DNA of 64,000 nucleotides from Streptomyces kanamyceticus. GTDB taxonomy: Bacteria > Actinomycetota > Actinomycetes > Streptomycetales > Streptomycetaceae. Below, in pieces: positions 1-7,737 of this stretch. How positions within the stretch are numbered: position 1 is the first letter of the stretch; every line of letters starts with the position of its first letter. The stretch is taken from NCBI RefSeq assembly GCF_008704495.1, contig NZ_CP023699.1, positions 2,790,001-2,854,000 on the forward strand. The letters run 5' to 3'. A model generated the notes under the pieces. That model made no database searches and had not been told where the DNA came from. It worked only from the letters and a program-made list of their open reading frames with translations. Made by a program: the position numbers and the translations under genes.

Positions 1-151
1 CGACGTCGTCGGCGTCCGGCAGGCAGCGCCACAGGCTCGTGTCGATGCCTTCGCGGCGTGCAGTGAGCGCGTCGGCGAGTCGGTCGTACTCGGCATCGCG
101 CGCGGCGGCGTTGTGCGCGGCGACGTCGCGCAAGATCTCGAAGCCGCTCAC
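1..151 (-). CDS. Hypothetical protein, partial (runs off left edge)
   Basis: A GTG start overlaps the stop codon of the capsid gene (GTGA overlap), the usual sign of translational coupling. The frame stays open to the window edge, giving about 50 residues beginning MSGFEILRDVAAHN. It is rich in Ala, Asp and Arg and has no recognisable domain in the visible part. Its position just after the capsid gene suggests a head-completion or other late phage-like protein, but that is inference from position only. Confidence 0.5.
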   Translation of the reverse strand, partial: MSGFEILRDVAAHNAAARDAEYDRLADALTARREGIDTSLWRCLPDADDV

Positions 152-1425
152 GAGCGAACTCCGACGTCGACCACGAATGCGGATGGCTGGAGTAGCTGGA
201 CATCACCACGGAGCCAGGCAAGGAATGCAACCTGCCCATTATCCGCATACCTTTCCCGCAGGAATTCGATACGGAATTCGGTACGGATGCCAATAGCGAG
301 CTGCGACCAATCACCCGTGTAGATTTCGCTGCAATCCGACGACGACCCGACGGTGAGGTTCACCGGGACCTGCCTAGTCGGCAGCATCGGGAGCATTCCG
401 GCGGGCGGCTGAAGGTACGCATTCGTCGTCGCTTCCTTCAGCTTGGAAAGGCTCGTGTTCGTGCGGGGCGCCTGGATATGGGCGCCCGGCTCGAAGTTGG
501 CATTCCGCACGGCGCCCACCGCGTCCAAATGGAAGTCATAATTCGAGATGGCCGACCCATTTGCCCCGTGCCCCGTGGTGGTGACCCCTGCTGTATTAGC
601 CACCCCCCTAGGTTCGGGAGCAGTCCCCGTGCCGCGCAGGGCCACCCGGTCCATTTCGAGTGCGATCTGCTGGGCAAAGCTGTTCGCGATGACGTTGGAC
701 GCCGACGGGTCGGAATCCTCGAAGAGTTCGACACTCATCGTCACAAGGCGATTCAGGGAACGGGCCTGAAAGGTCACGGAGTCGAATGTCATATCGGCCG
801 CGGTGATCGCGGAATTCTCATTGCGCCACCCGGGAGAACCTTCGCCGGTAAGGCGTGCGATTTTCAGCGTCTGCGCCGTCATGGGCACAAAGGTCGCACC
901 CGCCTGCGCGACCCGCATTTGATTTCGTGCGAGGTCGATGACATTTCCGGCGAGCGGGGTCGGCACCAGATATCCACCGGCTGAAAGGGTTCCCTCGGAG
1001 AGCGCCTTTCGCTCCGCGTCGGCGTCTCGCCATTTCCCGGTTGCCATTCCCCGGATAAGCCTATCGAAGCTCAGGCCTTCGTGGTCGCGGTTACCGTGGC
1101 CGTTGTCGCGGCCCCACTGTACGAATGACTGGTCCTTGCGGAGAGTCTCGGCACCCTTGAGGGAATGGCCCCCCGTATTGCCGCGCGACGCGGGACGCGC
1201 GCCGTCGCCGGATTCGTGCCCGTACCCGCCGATCTCGGCGGCCTCAGCGACGCGCTTGAGGTCGTCTATCTCCGAGTTCAGCTTCTTGATGTACTGGGCC
1301 TTTTCGGTCGCGGTGTGATGGTTCTTGACCGTGACGCGGGACAGGTCGAAATCGTCGCCTGCCTCATCGAAGATGCGCTTCAGTTCGGCCCGCTTCTCTT
1401 CGAGGGCCGGAAAGCTTATTGCCAT
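148..1425 (-). CDS. HK97-fold phage major capsid protein
   Basis: This 425-residue protein would form the icosahedral shell of a phage-like particle. The start at MAISFPALEEKRAEL was chosen because upstream in-frame codons are Arg/Pro-rich and unlike coding sequence. The first ~50 residues are charged and probably coiled coil (KRAELKRIFDEA, KLNSEIDDLKRV), like the delta/scaffold domain of HK97 gp5. A flexible Gly/Ser/His-rich linker follows, then the capsid core from about residue 145, with LSAGGYLVP, a GEGSPGWRNENSAIT-type E-loop region, ALEMDRVALRGTG, and an IRTEFRIEFLRERYADNGQVAF C-terminal P-domain segment. No prohead protease is visible, so whether the N-terminus is cleaved is unknown. 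The gene has more A/T at third positions than chromosomal neighbours, consistent with foreign origin. Confidence 0.88.
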   Translation of the reverse strand: MAISFPALEEKRAELKRIFDEAGDDFDLSRVTVKNHHTATEKAQYIKKLNSEIDDLKRVAEAAEIGGYGHESGDGARPASRGNTGGHSLKGAETLRKDQSFVQWGRDNGHGNRDHEGLSFDRLIRGMATGKWRDADAERKALSEGTLSAGGYLVPTPLAGNVIDLARNQMRVAQAGATFVPMTAQTLKIARLTGEGSPGWRNENSAITAADMTFDSVTFQARSLNRLVTMSVELFEDSDPSASNVIANSFAQQIALEMDRVALRGTGTAPEPRGVANTAGVTTTGHGANGSAISNYDFHLDAVGAVRNANFEPGAHIQAPRTNTSLSKLKEATTNAYLQPPAGMLPMLPTRQVPVNLTVGSSSDCSEIYTGDWSQLAIGIRTEFRIEFLRERYADNGQVAFLAWLRGDVQLLQPSAFVVDVGVRS

Positions 1426-1632
1426 GAGGAATCCCGGGAATGCGGCACGCACAAAGGCGTGCGAGGTCAAAGGAATTCGGCTCACGCGCGTCTGCGCAAT
1501 CCCGGGCCGCACCGGTCGGCGTCTACGAACGCCCCGGACGGACGTGGTAGCCGTACCGCGCCGTCCGGGTTCTCGCCGGGCCCCTGGCCCGACTGCACGA
1601 CTGTTCTTCAGGATACCCGCCCCGGCTGACAA

Positions 1633-1929
1633 TCAGTCAGGTACGTCCGGCGCTTCGGCGCGTGCTGCGGCGGTGGCCGCCGCGTCCCATACGCGCCACG
1701 TCGGATCAGCGTTGCTGCGGCGCCGGTCGGCCTCGTGGGCGATCTGCTCGGAGATCTTGCGCCCGTAGATCGGCGCCACCTTGACGCCCCGTTCGGCGGC
1801 CATCTCGTGATGTTCGCGGACCATGCGGAAGTGATCGAAGTCGCGCAGGAAGCGGCGGCGGTCGGCGGGGTCGGCGAGTGATTCCAAGGCGCGGCGCATC
1901 CCGGTCGGGTCGGGCGTCCAGTCGGTCAT
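1633..1929 (-). CDS. Small hypothetical protein of the integrated element
   Basis: A 98-residue, charged, soluble protein with an ATG start. It has an acidic/Pro N-terminus, a central basic helical stretch (DRRRFLRDFDHFRMVREHHEM) and an Ala-rich C-terminus ending APDVPD. No family is recognised. It lies between the iteron cluster upstream and the capsid gene downstream, about 207 bases before the capsid start. That position would suit a small DNA-binding or packaging-related protein, but nothing in the sequence proves this. Confidence 0.6.
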   Translation of the reverse strand: MTDWTPDPTGMRRALESLADPADRRRFLRDFDHFRMVREHHEMAAERGVKVAPIYGRKISEQIAHEADRRRSNADPTWRVWDAAATAAARAEAPDVPD

Positions 1930-2107
1930 GGGCGGTACCTCCGAGTGATGTTGGACAGGCGGCCGTTGGCGGGCCGTTGGCGGTGTCGGGGGCGCCCGGT
2001 GCCGGGGCGCGACCGTACGAGGCGGAGAGGGCCGTCCAGCGGGGCGGGGCTGCTCTTCCTGGTCGACCAGCGGGGCGGTGTAGCGGTGTCATCCGTCCAG
2101 CAACGGC

Positions 2108-2256
2108 AGTGCTTCCCAGTGAGTGCTTCCGCCTATAGGGATAGGCCCTATAAGTGATTCCGGAGCACTGGGAAGCGGTCTGGCCTGCGGCGTCAGTGCT
2201 ACAGCGAGTGCTTCCCGAGTGATACGGAAGCACTGGGAAGCACTCACCGGAGCACT
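2108..2256. repeat. Iteron-like cluster of AGTGCTTCC repeats, candidate origin or operator
   Basis: The 329-base gene-free stretch 1930-2258 contains at least eight copies of a 9-base motif. Exact AGTGCTTCC occurs at 2108, 2122 and 2207; exact GGAAGCACT (opposite orientation) at 2226 and 2236; near copies at 2153 (AGTGATTCC), 2162 (GGAGCACT) and 2249 (GGAGCACT). Some sit head to head, e.g. 2153-2169 and 2218-2234. The cluster directly follows the 3' end of the RepA-like ATPase gene. Multiple short iterons beside a replication gene are typical of plasmid and satellite origins bound by an initiator. They could instead be operators for the downstream capsid-side genes. Confidence 0.65.
2134..2152. 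repeat. AT-rich palindrome within the iteron cluster
   Basis: TATAGGG (2134-2140) and CCCTATA (2146-2152) form a 7-base inverted repeat with a 5-base spacer. It is notably AT-rich for this DNA and flanked by iterons on both sides. This suits a DNA-unwinding element or a promoter -10 region with an operator. Confidence 0.45.
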
Positions 2257-2258
2257 GC

Positions 2259-3545
2259 TCACCGCTGGTCGTCTTCGGGCTCTCCCAGTTCGCCCTGGAC
2301 GCCCTCCTTCAGCTCGCGCTCGTGACGCTCCCAGTCCTCTGCGAGCCAGGCGACATGCGCCCTGCGTAGCCCTGGACGGATGACGATCCGGCCGTCCAGC
2401 TCGCCGACCTCGAACGCGGTTGCTGCGGCCTCGGCGCGGATGCCGAGCGCCTGAGCGGTGACCCGCTTCGACGGGTGCTTACCGGGGTTGTCCCGCAGCC
2501 ACATGCAGAGGCGGTCCGTGTCGCTGACCTTGTACGCGGACGGCTGCGCGAAGTCCACCCCCGGCATCGACAGCAGCCGTGTCTCGCGGTCGTACGCGAG
2601 GGGCGTGTCCTCAAGACTGACGTCACGGCCGTCCGCCTTGAGACTGCGGATGCCGTAGTCGTCCCTGCTGTACGTCAAGATCGAGTCGGGCCAGTCACCC
2701 CACCGCGATGCGCCACGGGCGTGCTCGCCGTTGAGCCCGGTGTGCACGGCCATGACGATGTTGCGCACCCCGGCGCGCTCCTTGACGCGGTCCAGCGTCT
2801 CCGTGAACATCTGGACGGCTTCGTTGGGGTCGCCACGGGTAATGAAGCCGCTCATGGCGCGGTGCGCCGGGTCGATGACCCAGACCTGAATGCCGCGCGA
2901 GCCGAGCCATTCCACGGCCCAGTTCTCGTACGCCTCGGCCCGCAGAGAGAGGGTCACGCCGCGCAGACCGAGCACATGCGCGCGGTCCGTGTTGCGGATA
3001 CCCGCATCACGCAGCCACGCCCTTTGCTGACGGTCGCTCATCTCGTAGTTCCATAGCGCCACCGCGGCCGGGGAAGTGGCGAGGCGGCCCAGGAACGGCT
3101 CACCGTCCGCGAAGGACCGCAGCACATTCCCCAGGAACGTCGTCTTACCGGCCTTCTTCGGGGCGACTAGCGTCGCGTTCCCGTCGGTCGGCAGCAGGCC
3201 GTCTATGGCGTACACCGGGCCTTCGTCGGGAGCGGCCAGGAAGTCGCGCAGCGTGTGGGAGCGCTCGTTCAGCTTGTCGATGGTGAGGGCGTTCTTTGCG
3301 GCGGCCTCCAGCTGGTCGCACTCGGCCATGAGCGCGCGGTGTTCCATCTCGCGGCTTACAGCGCTCTTGTAGGCATGCTGCTTGCGGAACTGAGCGTCCT
3401 GGACGCGCGCGTCGAATTCCGCCCTTTGGTGTGAGGGGACGGAAAGCAGGATGCCCGTCTGCTGTTCCGTGCTCGTAGCGTCAACGTAAGAAGCCGCCTG
3501 CGCCTCTATCGCCGCCGAGGGCAGGCTGTACGGCGGTGTCGTCAT
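2259..3545 (-). CDS. RepA/DnaB-like AAA family ATPase (replication)
   Basis: A 428-residue P-loop ATPase of the RepA/RadA-like group found in actinobacterial phages, plasmids and integrative elements, probably the element's replicative helicase or initiator. Residues 1-100 are largely helical. Walker A is at about residues 128-136 (APKKAGKTT) and Walker B at 221-226 (VWVIDP). A His/Gly motif (MAVHTGLNGEHARGASRWGDW) resembles motif 3 of RecA-like RepA proteins. The C-terminal ~80 residues look like a winged helix (RLCMWLRDNPGKHPSKRVTAQALGI). Its ATG overlaps the stop of the upstream zinc-type protein (ATGA). The iteron cluster starts just past its stop codon, fitting a rep-ori module. Confidence 0.8.
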   Translation of the reverse strand: MTTPPYSLPSAAIEAQAASYVDATSTEQQTGILLSVPSHQRAEFDARVQDAQFRKQHAYKSAVSREMEHRALMAECDQLEAAAKNALTIDKLNERSHTLRDFLAAPDEGPVYAIDGLLPTDGNATLVAPKKAGKTTFLGNVLRSFADGEPFLGRLATSPAAVALWNYEMSDRQQRAWLRDAGIRNTDRAHVLGLRGVTLSLRAEAYENWAVEWLGSRGIQVWVIDPAHRAMSGFITRGDPNEAVQMFTETLDRVKERAGVRNIVMAVHTGLNGEHARGASRWGDWPDSILTYSRDDYGIRSLKADGRDVSLEDTPLAYDRETRLLSMPGVDFAQPSAYKVSDTDRLCMWLRDNPGKHPSKRVTAQALGIRAEAAATAFEVGELDGRIVIRPGLRRAHVAWLAEDWERHERELKEGVQGELGEPEDDQR

Positions 3546-3829
3546 TCCTCTCCACCCCCCTCGAAGTCCCCGAGGACGACGACAAGCGGCCCCTCGGCCG
3601 CAGCAGCGGCACGCAGAACGTCGGGGGCGTCGTCAACGGTGCCCAGCAATACGGGGCATGACGGGTCGTGGCCGATATTCAGGTGATTGATGCCGTACTG
3701 GTCAACGGTCACGCCTAGGCTGCGGCTGCGGCAGTGCCCGCACCGGTACGCCGACGCTGCCCTCTGCGCCACGGCGTCGGGCTTGCGCTTGCGGGGGTCG
3801 CCGGAATTCGGCTTGCGGCGGCGGCTCAT
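3542..3829 (-). CDS. Small Cys/His-rich (zinc-ribbon-like) protein
   Basis: A 95-residue protein with a very basic N-terminus (MSRRRKPNSGDPRKRKP). It then has CGHC, followed about 20 residues later by NHLNIGHDPSC, a CxxC...H...H...C pattern that could bind zinc. The C-terminal half is acidic and Ala-rich. Start and stop overlap the neighbouring genes by 4 bases on each side, so it is translationally coupled in the rep operon. A small nucleic-acid-binding role is plausible but no named family is recognised. Confidence 0.65.
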   Translation of the reverse strand: MSRRRKPNSGDPRKRKPDAVAQRAASAYRCGHCRSRSLGVTVDQYGINHLNIGHDPSCPVLLGTVDDAPDVLRAAAAAEGPLVVVLGDFEGGGEE

Positions 3830-4554
3830 GACACACCGCCCCTGCGCTCCTCGATCAGCTTGCGCAGCCGACGAGACGCCTCCTCTTCCTGCTTCAGCGT
3901 GGTAACGAAGTTGTCCAGCAAGTCGGCCGGGAGTTCACGGATGATGTCGGCGTGCTCTTCGAATATGCCGAGCAGGAAAGGCAGGCCTCCCGCGTGACCG
4001 CGCTCGATGTCCGCGATCATGACCCTTTTCCAGCCCTCGCGGGTGCGCTGCCGCTTCTTCGGTTCCGGCACCAGGTCGTTCCGCACGACGCTGAGATGCC
4101 GGGCCGGATAGTGCTTGCCGTCCGTGCCAACGACGGTCTCAGGTGCGCCAGATGACGCACCTTGAGCGGTACGGCGGACAGTCGCCTCACTCAAGCCCGT
4201 GACGCTCGCGACGGCGCGGTTGCTCAGCCCTGCACTCCGCAGCGACTCGACAACTTCGGGGCGTTCTTCCAGCGGTATCCGGATCGCGGCGGAGCCGAAC
4301 TCCTCGCGGCAGTACCGGTCCCAGGTCCGGTATCCGAGAGCGGCCCAGGCACGGCCCGCGTACGCGGCCTGGACGTCCTCCCAGAGTCGCCCGATTCCCA
4401 CCTTGATGCGGTTGGTCAGCACGCGCGCGGACTCGGCTGTCAGGGGCCTGCGTCCGTCGGGCGTTACGCTCGTACGCAGAGCCTCCGTCGCCCGGTCGCT
4501 CGCAGCGGCCTCCGAGTTCGTCGGCTCGGGGGTCGCGCCATGATCACGCTGCAT
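3826..4554 (-). CDS. HTH-containing ParB/KorB-like regulatory protein
   Basis: The start at MQRDHGATPEPTN (242 residues) is preferred to an ATG 30 bases upstream because it overlaps the preceding gene less. The sequence has a helical region with a Trp-rich stretch (VGIGRLWEDVQAAYAGRAWAALGYRTWDRYC) seen in actinophage regulatory proteins. A clear helix-turn-helix follows around residues 105-127 (LRSAGLSNRAVASVTGLSEATVRR). A basic segment (PEPKKRQRTREGWKR) and a helical C-terminus complete it. The protein probably controls transcription or partition of the element. It is the only obvious DNA-binding regulator here, so it may be the element's repressor or activator. Confidence 0.68.
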   Translation of the reverse strand: MQRDHGATPEPTNSEAAASDRATEALRTSVTPDGRRPLTAESARVLTNRIKVGIGRLWEDVQAAYAGRAWAALGYRTWDRYCREEFGSAAIRIPLEERPEVVESLRSAGLSNRAVASVTGLSEATVRRTAQGASSGAPETVVGTDGKHYPARHLSVVRNDLVPEPKKRQRTREGWKRVMIADIERGHAGGLPFLLGIFEEHADIIRELPADLLDNFVTTLKQEEEASRRLRKLIEERRGGVS

Positions 4555-4849
4555 CGCTCGCGCCGCCCTTCGTACGGCGGGCACGGCGGGCCTTGGCCGA
4601 TGCCAAGGCCAGACGCTGAAAGTGGGCGCGGCGGGCGCTCTCTGCCCGTGTGGCGCGCTCCTGCGGGCTCAGGGAGCCGTCGGGATCGACCTCGACTTCG
4701 AAGCGGTCCATGAAGGCCCGGCGAGCGGCGGCCGTGTGGGCCGTGCGGTCCTCGATCTTGGACCACATGGAGTTGGCTGCGATGGAGCCGCGAAGGCGGC
4801 GCTCCTCAGAGGTGAGACCTGTTCGTTCGGTCAGTGGATCTATGGACAC
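4544..4849 (-). CDS. Hypothetical protein, Arg/Ala-rich
   Basis: A 101-residue protein. The GTG start (VSIDPLTERTGL) is preceded by a good ribosome site, GGAGG about 7 bases upstream, which decides the start. It is mostly helical and strongly charged, with a basic C-terminus (SAKARRARRTKGG). Proteins of this type accompany integrases and RepA-like genes in Streptomyces integrated elements as I remember them, but no function is known. Its end overlaps the start of the HTH gene by 11 bases. Confidence 0.68.
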   Translation of the reverse strand: MSIDPLTERTGLTSEERRLRGSIAANSMWSKIEDRTAHTAAARRAFMDRFEVEVDPDGSLSPQERATRAESARRAHFQRLALASAKARRARRTKGGASDAA

Positions 4850-4892
4850 TGGGCAGCCTCCAAACTGCCCGTATGCCCTTACGGAGTCCGCC

Positions 4893-5222
4893 CTACGGCG
4901 TAGCCCAAATCACCTTAAGTGAGACGTTACCACGCTGTGCTAGGACATCTTTAGACCGCACGCTTCCGCGCCCGTGCCGACTGCATCGCGCGGGGAGGGA
5001 CTCGGGGATGTCGACGCTGTCGCTCGCGTGATGTTCCAGGTAAATCCCTCGCTCGAACCTGCGGCCGTCGACCGGATGACGGCGGCGATGGCGGTCGGTC
5101 ACCACCCACCGCAGGCTGCCCCGTACGCTGCGCTCCAGGACTCCGAGACAGTCCGATTCGCTCACCTCGCGGTCGGCGTCGCACTCGGCGCACCACACCG
5201 TGAGCGCGGGGGGCCGCCTCAC
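4893..5222 (-). CDS. Small zinc-ribbon-like protein coupled to the integrase
   Basis: A GTG start overlaps the integrase stop codon (GTGA), giving a 109-residue protein beginning MRRPPALTVWCAECDADREV. It has a CxxC knuckle (WCAEC) near residues 11-14 and a second cluster near residue 82 (PARCSRHGRG). The middle is rich in Arg and His (VVTDRHRRRHPVDGRRFERG). It could be a zinc-binding DNA-binding protein, perhaps a recombination directionality factor acting with the integrase. That role is inferred only from the coupling. No family is recognised. Confidence 0.6.
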   Translation of the reverse strand: MRRPPALTVWCAECDADREVSESDCLGVLERSVRGSLRWVVTDRHRRRHPVDGRRFERGIYLEHHASDSVDIPESLPARCSRHGRGSVRSKDVLAQRGNVSLKVIWATP

Positions 5223-6112
5223 AGGTCCCCCAAACCCAGCTTGCGGGCCTCGTCGGCGGCCCTGCGCTCCGACGTCGCGCGGGTGTACCTGTCGATCATG
5301 TCCCGGCGCGACCATCCGGCGACGGCCATCAAGCCGCCCTCGCTGCCGCCCGCCGCCAGCCACCGCCCGGCCGCCGTGTGCCTCAAGATATGCGGATGGA
5401 AGTCTTCGATCTTGGCCAGCTCGGCACGGTAGGCCAAGGTCTTGTGCAGCGCGTAGTACGAGAAGCCACGGTTGCGCTCCCCGAGCCACAGGCCGGGCAG
5501 AGCCGCGAGGCGGTGCGTACGGCGCACCCGCAAGTACCGGTCGACACTGCGGGCCGTCTGCGGCCCGACGGGCACCGTGCGGCCACGGCCGCCCTTGCCG
5601 CGCCTTACGACGGCCGCCCCGCGCTTCAGGTCGATGTCGTCGACCAGCATGTCAACGACCTCGCCCGCGCGGGCTCCGGTCTCGACCATGAAGCGGATGA
5701 TCGCTTCGTCCCGGCGGTCGCGGAAGTCGCTGCCCTTGCACGCCTTGATCAGCGCGCGGAGCTGGTCGGCGTCCAGTTCGGGCACAACCTTGGTGTCGAG
5801 CTTCGGCGGCTTCAGGGCAGTCAGCTGGTCGGAGTCGATCTCACCCTCTTCGGCCAGCCATGCAGAGAAGCGGCGCACGGCAAGCTGGCGGCTGCGAGCG
5901 GTCGACGCCTCCGCGCCGCCGTCCAGAAGGGCGGCGGTGAAGCTGTTGACGGTCGGACGGTCCAGCTCAGGCACGACGCCCGCATTGGCGCAGTACCGCA
6001 GGAAGGCGCGCAGGCCATCGCCATAGGTCTTGATCGTCTGACCGCTCTTGCGTTCGGCCCGAAGGTGCAAGATCCAGGAATCCATCAAGTGTTCGAGTTC
6101 ACCCATGCTCAC
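5219..6112 (-). CDS. Tyrosine-type site-specific integrase
   Basis: A 297-residue tyrosine recombinase (XerC/D-like layout) that would integrate and excise the element. The N-terminal SAM-like core-binding domain spans about residues 1-95 (LRAERKSGQTIKTYGDGLRAFLRY). The catalytic domain follows, with Arg148 (TGARAGE), a beta-hairpin Lys near 173, HxxR at 241-244 (HPHILRH), Trp267 in the position often held by His (GWS), and nucleophile Tyr276 (MIDRYTRAT). All essential residues are present, so the enzyme looks active. It starts at GTG with no Shine-Dalgarno sequence; an alternative ATG lies 6 bases inside. It sits next to the hrdB terminator at the element's right end. Confidence 0.92.
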   Translation of the reverse strand: MSMGELEHLMDSWILHLRAERKSGQTIKTYGDGLRAFLRYCANAGVVPELDRPTVNSFTAALLDGGAEASTARSRQLAVRRFSAWLAEEGEIDSDQLTALKPPKLDTKVVPELDADQLRALIKACKGSDFRDRRDEAIIRFMVETGARAGEVVDMLVDDIDLKRGAAVVRRGKGGRGRTVPVGPQTARSVDRYLRVRRTHRLAALPGLWLGERNRGFSYYALHKTLAYRAELAKIEDFHPHILRHTAAGRWLAAGGSEGGLMAVAGWSRRDMIDRYTRATSERRAADEARKLGLGDL

Positions 6113-6146
6113 TATCTGTACTAGGAGCGCTGAGCTTGAAACACAA
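6112..6146 (-). promoter_or_regulatory. Candidate leaderless promoter of the integrase
   Basis: On the minus strand a TTGTGT (6141-6146) is separated by 17 bases from TAGTAC (6118-6123), a -35/-10 pair. The predicted transcription start falls on or within a base or two of the GTG start codon at 6112, and no ribosome binding site precedes that codon, fitting a leaderless mRNA. The -35 lies in the T-rich tail of the hrdB terminator. Confidence 0.4.
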
Positions 6147-6147
6147 A

Positions 6148-6183
6148 ACGCCCGTAACCTACGTCTTCGCAGGTTACGGGCGT
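6148..6183 (-). terminator. Intrinsic terminator of hrdB
   Basis: Perfect 13-base-pair hairpin (ACGCCCGTAACCT at 6148-6160 with AGGTTACGGGCGT at 6171-6183, 10-base loop). On the minus strand it is followed by TTTTGTGTTTC. It lies 15 bases past the hrdB stop. It also marks the chromosomal side of the integrated element, so the attachment core may lie in or next to it. Confidence 0.85.
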
Positions 6184-6198
6184 CTATGTAGTGTCGAC

Positions 6199-7737
6199 CT
6201 AGTCGAGGTAGTCGCGCAGCACCTGCGAGCGCGACGGGTGACGCAGCTTCGACATCGTCTTCGACTCGATCTGACGGATGCGCTCACGCGTCACTCCGTA
6301 GACCTTGCCGATCTCGTCCAGGGTCTTGGGCTGGCCGTCCGTGAGACCGAAGCGCATGGAGACCACGCCCGCCTCACGCTCGGACAGGGTGTCCAGGACC
6401 GAGTGCAGCTGCTCCTGGAGGAGCGTGAAGCTGACCGCGTCGGCGGGCACGACCGCTTCGGAGTCCTCGATGAGGTCACCGAACTCGCTGTCGCCGTCCT
6501 CACCCAGGGGGGTGTGGAGGGAGATCGGCTCGCGGCCGTACTTCTGGACCTCGATGACCTTCTCGGGGGTCATGTCCAGTTCCTTGGCCAGCTCCTCCGG
6601 AGTGGGCTCACGGCCCAGGTCCTGGAGCATCTGGCGCTGGACACGGGCCAGCTTGTTGATGACCTCGACCATGTGCACCGGGATACGGATGGTGCGGGCC
6701 TGGTCGGCCATGGCGCGGGTGATCGCCTGACGGATCCACCAGGTGGCATACGTGGAGAACTTGTAGCCCTTGGTGTAGTCGAACTTCTCGACCGCGCGGA
6801 TCAGACCGAGGTTGCCCTCCTGGATGAGGTCCAGGAAGAGCATGCCGCGGCCGGTGTAGCGCTTGGCCAGGGAGACCACCAGACGGAGGTTGGCCTCCAG
6901 GAGGTGGTTCTTGGCGCGGCGGCCGTCCTCGGCGATGATCTCCAGCTCGCGCTTGAGCTTCGGCGCGAGCTTGTCGGCGTTGGCGAGCTTGTCCTCGGCG
7001 AACAGGCCGGCCTCGATGCGCTTGGCGAGCTCGACCTCCTGCTCGGCGTTGAGGAGCGGAACCTTGCCGATCTGCTTCAGGTAGTCCTTGACCGGGTCCG
7101 CGGTGGCACCGGCGGCAGCTACCTGCTGCGCGGGCGCGTCGTCCTCGTCCTCGTCGGAGAGCACGAAGCCCTGGGCACCCTCCTCGGCGGGCTCGCCCTC
7201 GCCGGGCTTGCCTGCGGCGGGTGCCTCTTCGGTGGCCTCTTCGTCCAGGAGCTCGTCGGCGTCCTTCTTGGAAGTGGACTTCTTGGCCGCCGTCTTCTTG
7301 ACGGCGGTCTTCTTCGCAACGGCCTTCTTGGCCGTCGCCTTCTTGGCAGCGACCTTCTTCGCGGGCGCGTCCTCGGCGGTGCCGTCCGCGACCGGTGCCT
7401 CAGTGGCGGCGGTGGCGGTGGGCTTCGCCGTGGCGGTCTTGGCCGCGACCGTCCTGGTCGCGGTGCGCTTGGCCGGACTCTTCGCTGCGACGCTCTTGCG
7501 GGGGCGCTTGGGCTCCGCGGCACTGACCATCAGCGTCACACCCTCTTCCTCGAGGATCTGGTTGAGGCTGCGCAGAACGTTCTTCCACTGAGTGGCCGGA
7601 ATCTGGTCAGCTTCGAAGGCACGACGCACGTCATCGCCGGCGATCTGCCCATCAGCCTTTCCCCGCTCGATGAGCGCCATGACAGAGACGGATTCGGCGA
7701 TCTCCGGCGGGAGCGTACGGGATGTGCTGGCCGACAC
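6199..7737 (-). CDS. hrdB: RNA polymerase principal sigma factor HrdB
   Basis: This is the essential housekeeping sigma factor (sigma-70 family, 512 residues), directing core RNA polymerase to most vegetative promoters. The GTG start ([15 protein letters not shown]) follows GAGAGG at a good distance and matches other Streptomyces HrdB proteins; a TTG two codons upstream is the alternative. Residues ~85-190 are a low-complexity Lys/Ala region ([17 protein letters not shown]), then an acidic stretch ([10 protein letters not shown]). Region 1.2 begins [11 protein letters not shown], region 2 contains [13 protein letters not shown], and region 4.2 is [20 protein letters not shown]. The C-terminus, [10 protein letters not shown], is intact, so integration of the neighbouring element has not damaged the gene. 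Confidence 0.98.
   Translation of the reverse strand: MSASTSRTLPPEIAESVSVMALIERGKADGQIAGDDVRRAFEADQIPATQWKNVLRSLNQILEEEGVTLMVSAAEPKRPRKSVAAKSPAKRTATRTVAAKTATAKPTATAATEAPVADGTAEDAPAKKVAAKKATAKKAVAKKTAVKKTAAKKSTSKKDADELLDEEATEEAPAAGKPGEGEPAEEGAQGFVLSDEDEDDAPAQQVAAAGATADPVKDYLKQIGKVPLLNAEQEVELAKRIEAGLFAEDKLANADKLAPKLKRELEIIAEDGRRAKNHLLEANLRLVVSLAKRYTGRGMLFLDLIQEGNLGLIRAVEKFDYTKGYKFSTYATWWIRQAITRAMADQARTIRIPVHMVEVINKLARVQRQMLQDLGREPTPEELAKELDMTPEKVIEVQKYGREPISLHTPLGEDGDSEFGDLIEDSEAVVPADAVSFTLLQEQLHSVLDTLSEREAGVVSMRFGLTDGQPKTLDEIGKVYGVTRERIRQIESKTMSKLRHPSRSQVLRDYLD

Larger units (their letters stand above)
1..6147 (-). mobile_element. Integrated phage-satellite-like element, right end
   Basis: All genes from the left edge to about 6112 lie on the minus strand, mostly with 4-14 base overlaps. 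They comprise a tyrosine integrase at the chromosome-proximal end, small regulatory or zinc proteins, a RepA-like AAA ATPase, an iteron cluster and an HK97 major capsid protein. Next comes hrdB, a core gene, so the right boundary is between 6113 and about 6198. The left end and second attachment site are outside the window. A capsid gene directly after replication genes, without terminase, portal or protease, suggests a satellite or plasmid-prophage hybrid. A deleted prophage cannot be excluded. Confidence 0.7.

Noticed and set aside
1426..1632. N-terminal extension of the capsid protein to an upstream start at 1632
   Set aside because: The extra 69 residues are Arg/Pro-rich without capsid similarity; the start MAISFPALEEK with coiled-coil scaffold character is preferred.
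6148..6183. Reading the hairpin after hrdB solely as an attachment site
   Set aside because: Its stem and T-rich tail are fully explained as the hrdB terminator; the second attachment copy is not in the window, so att is only suggested.
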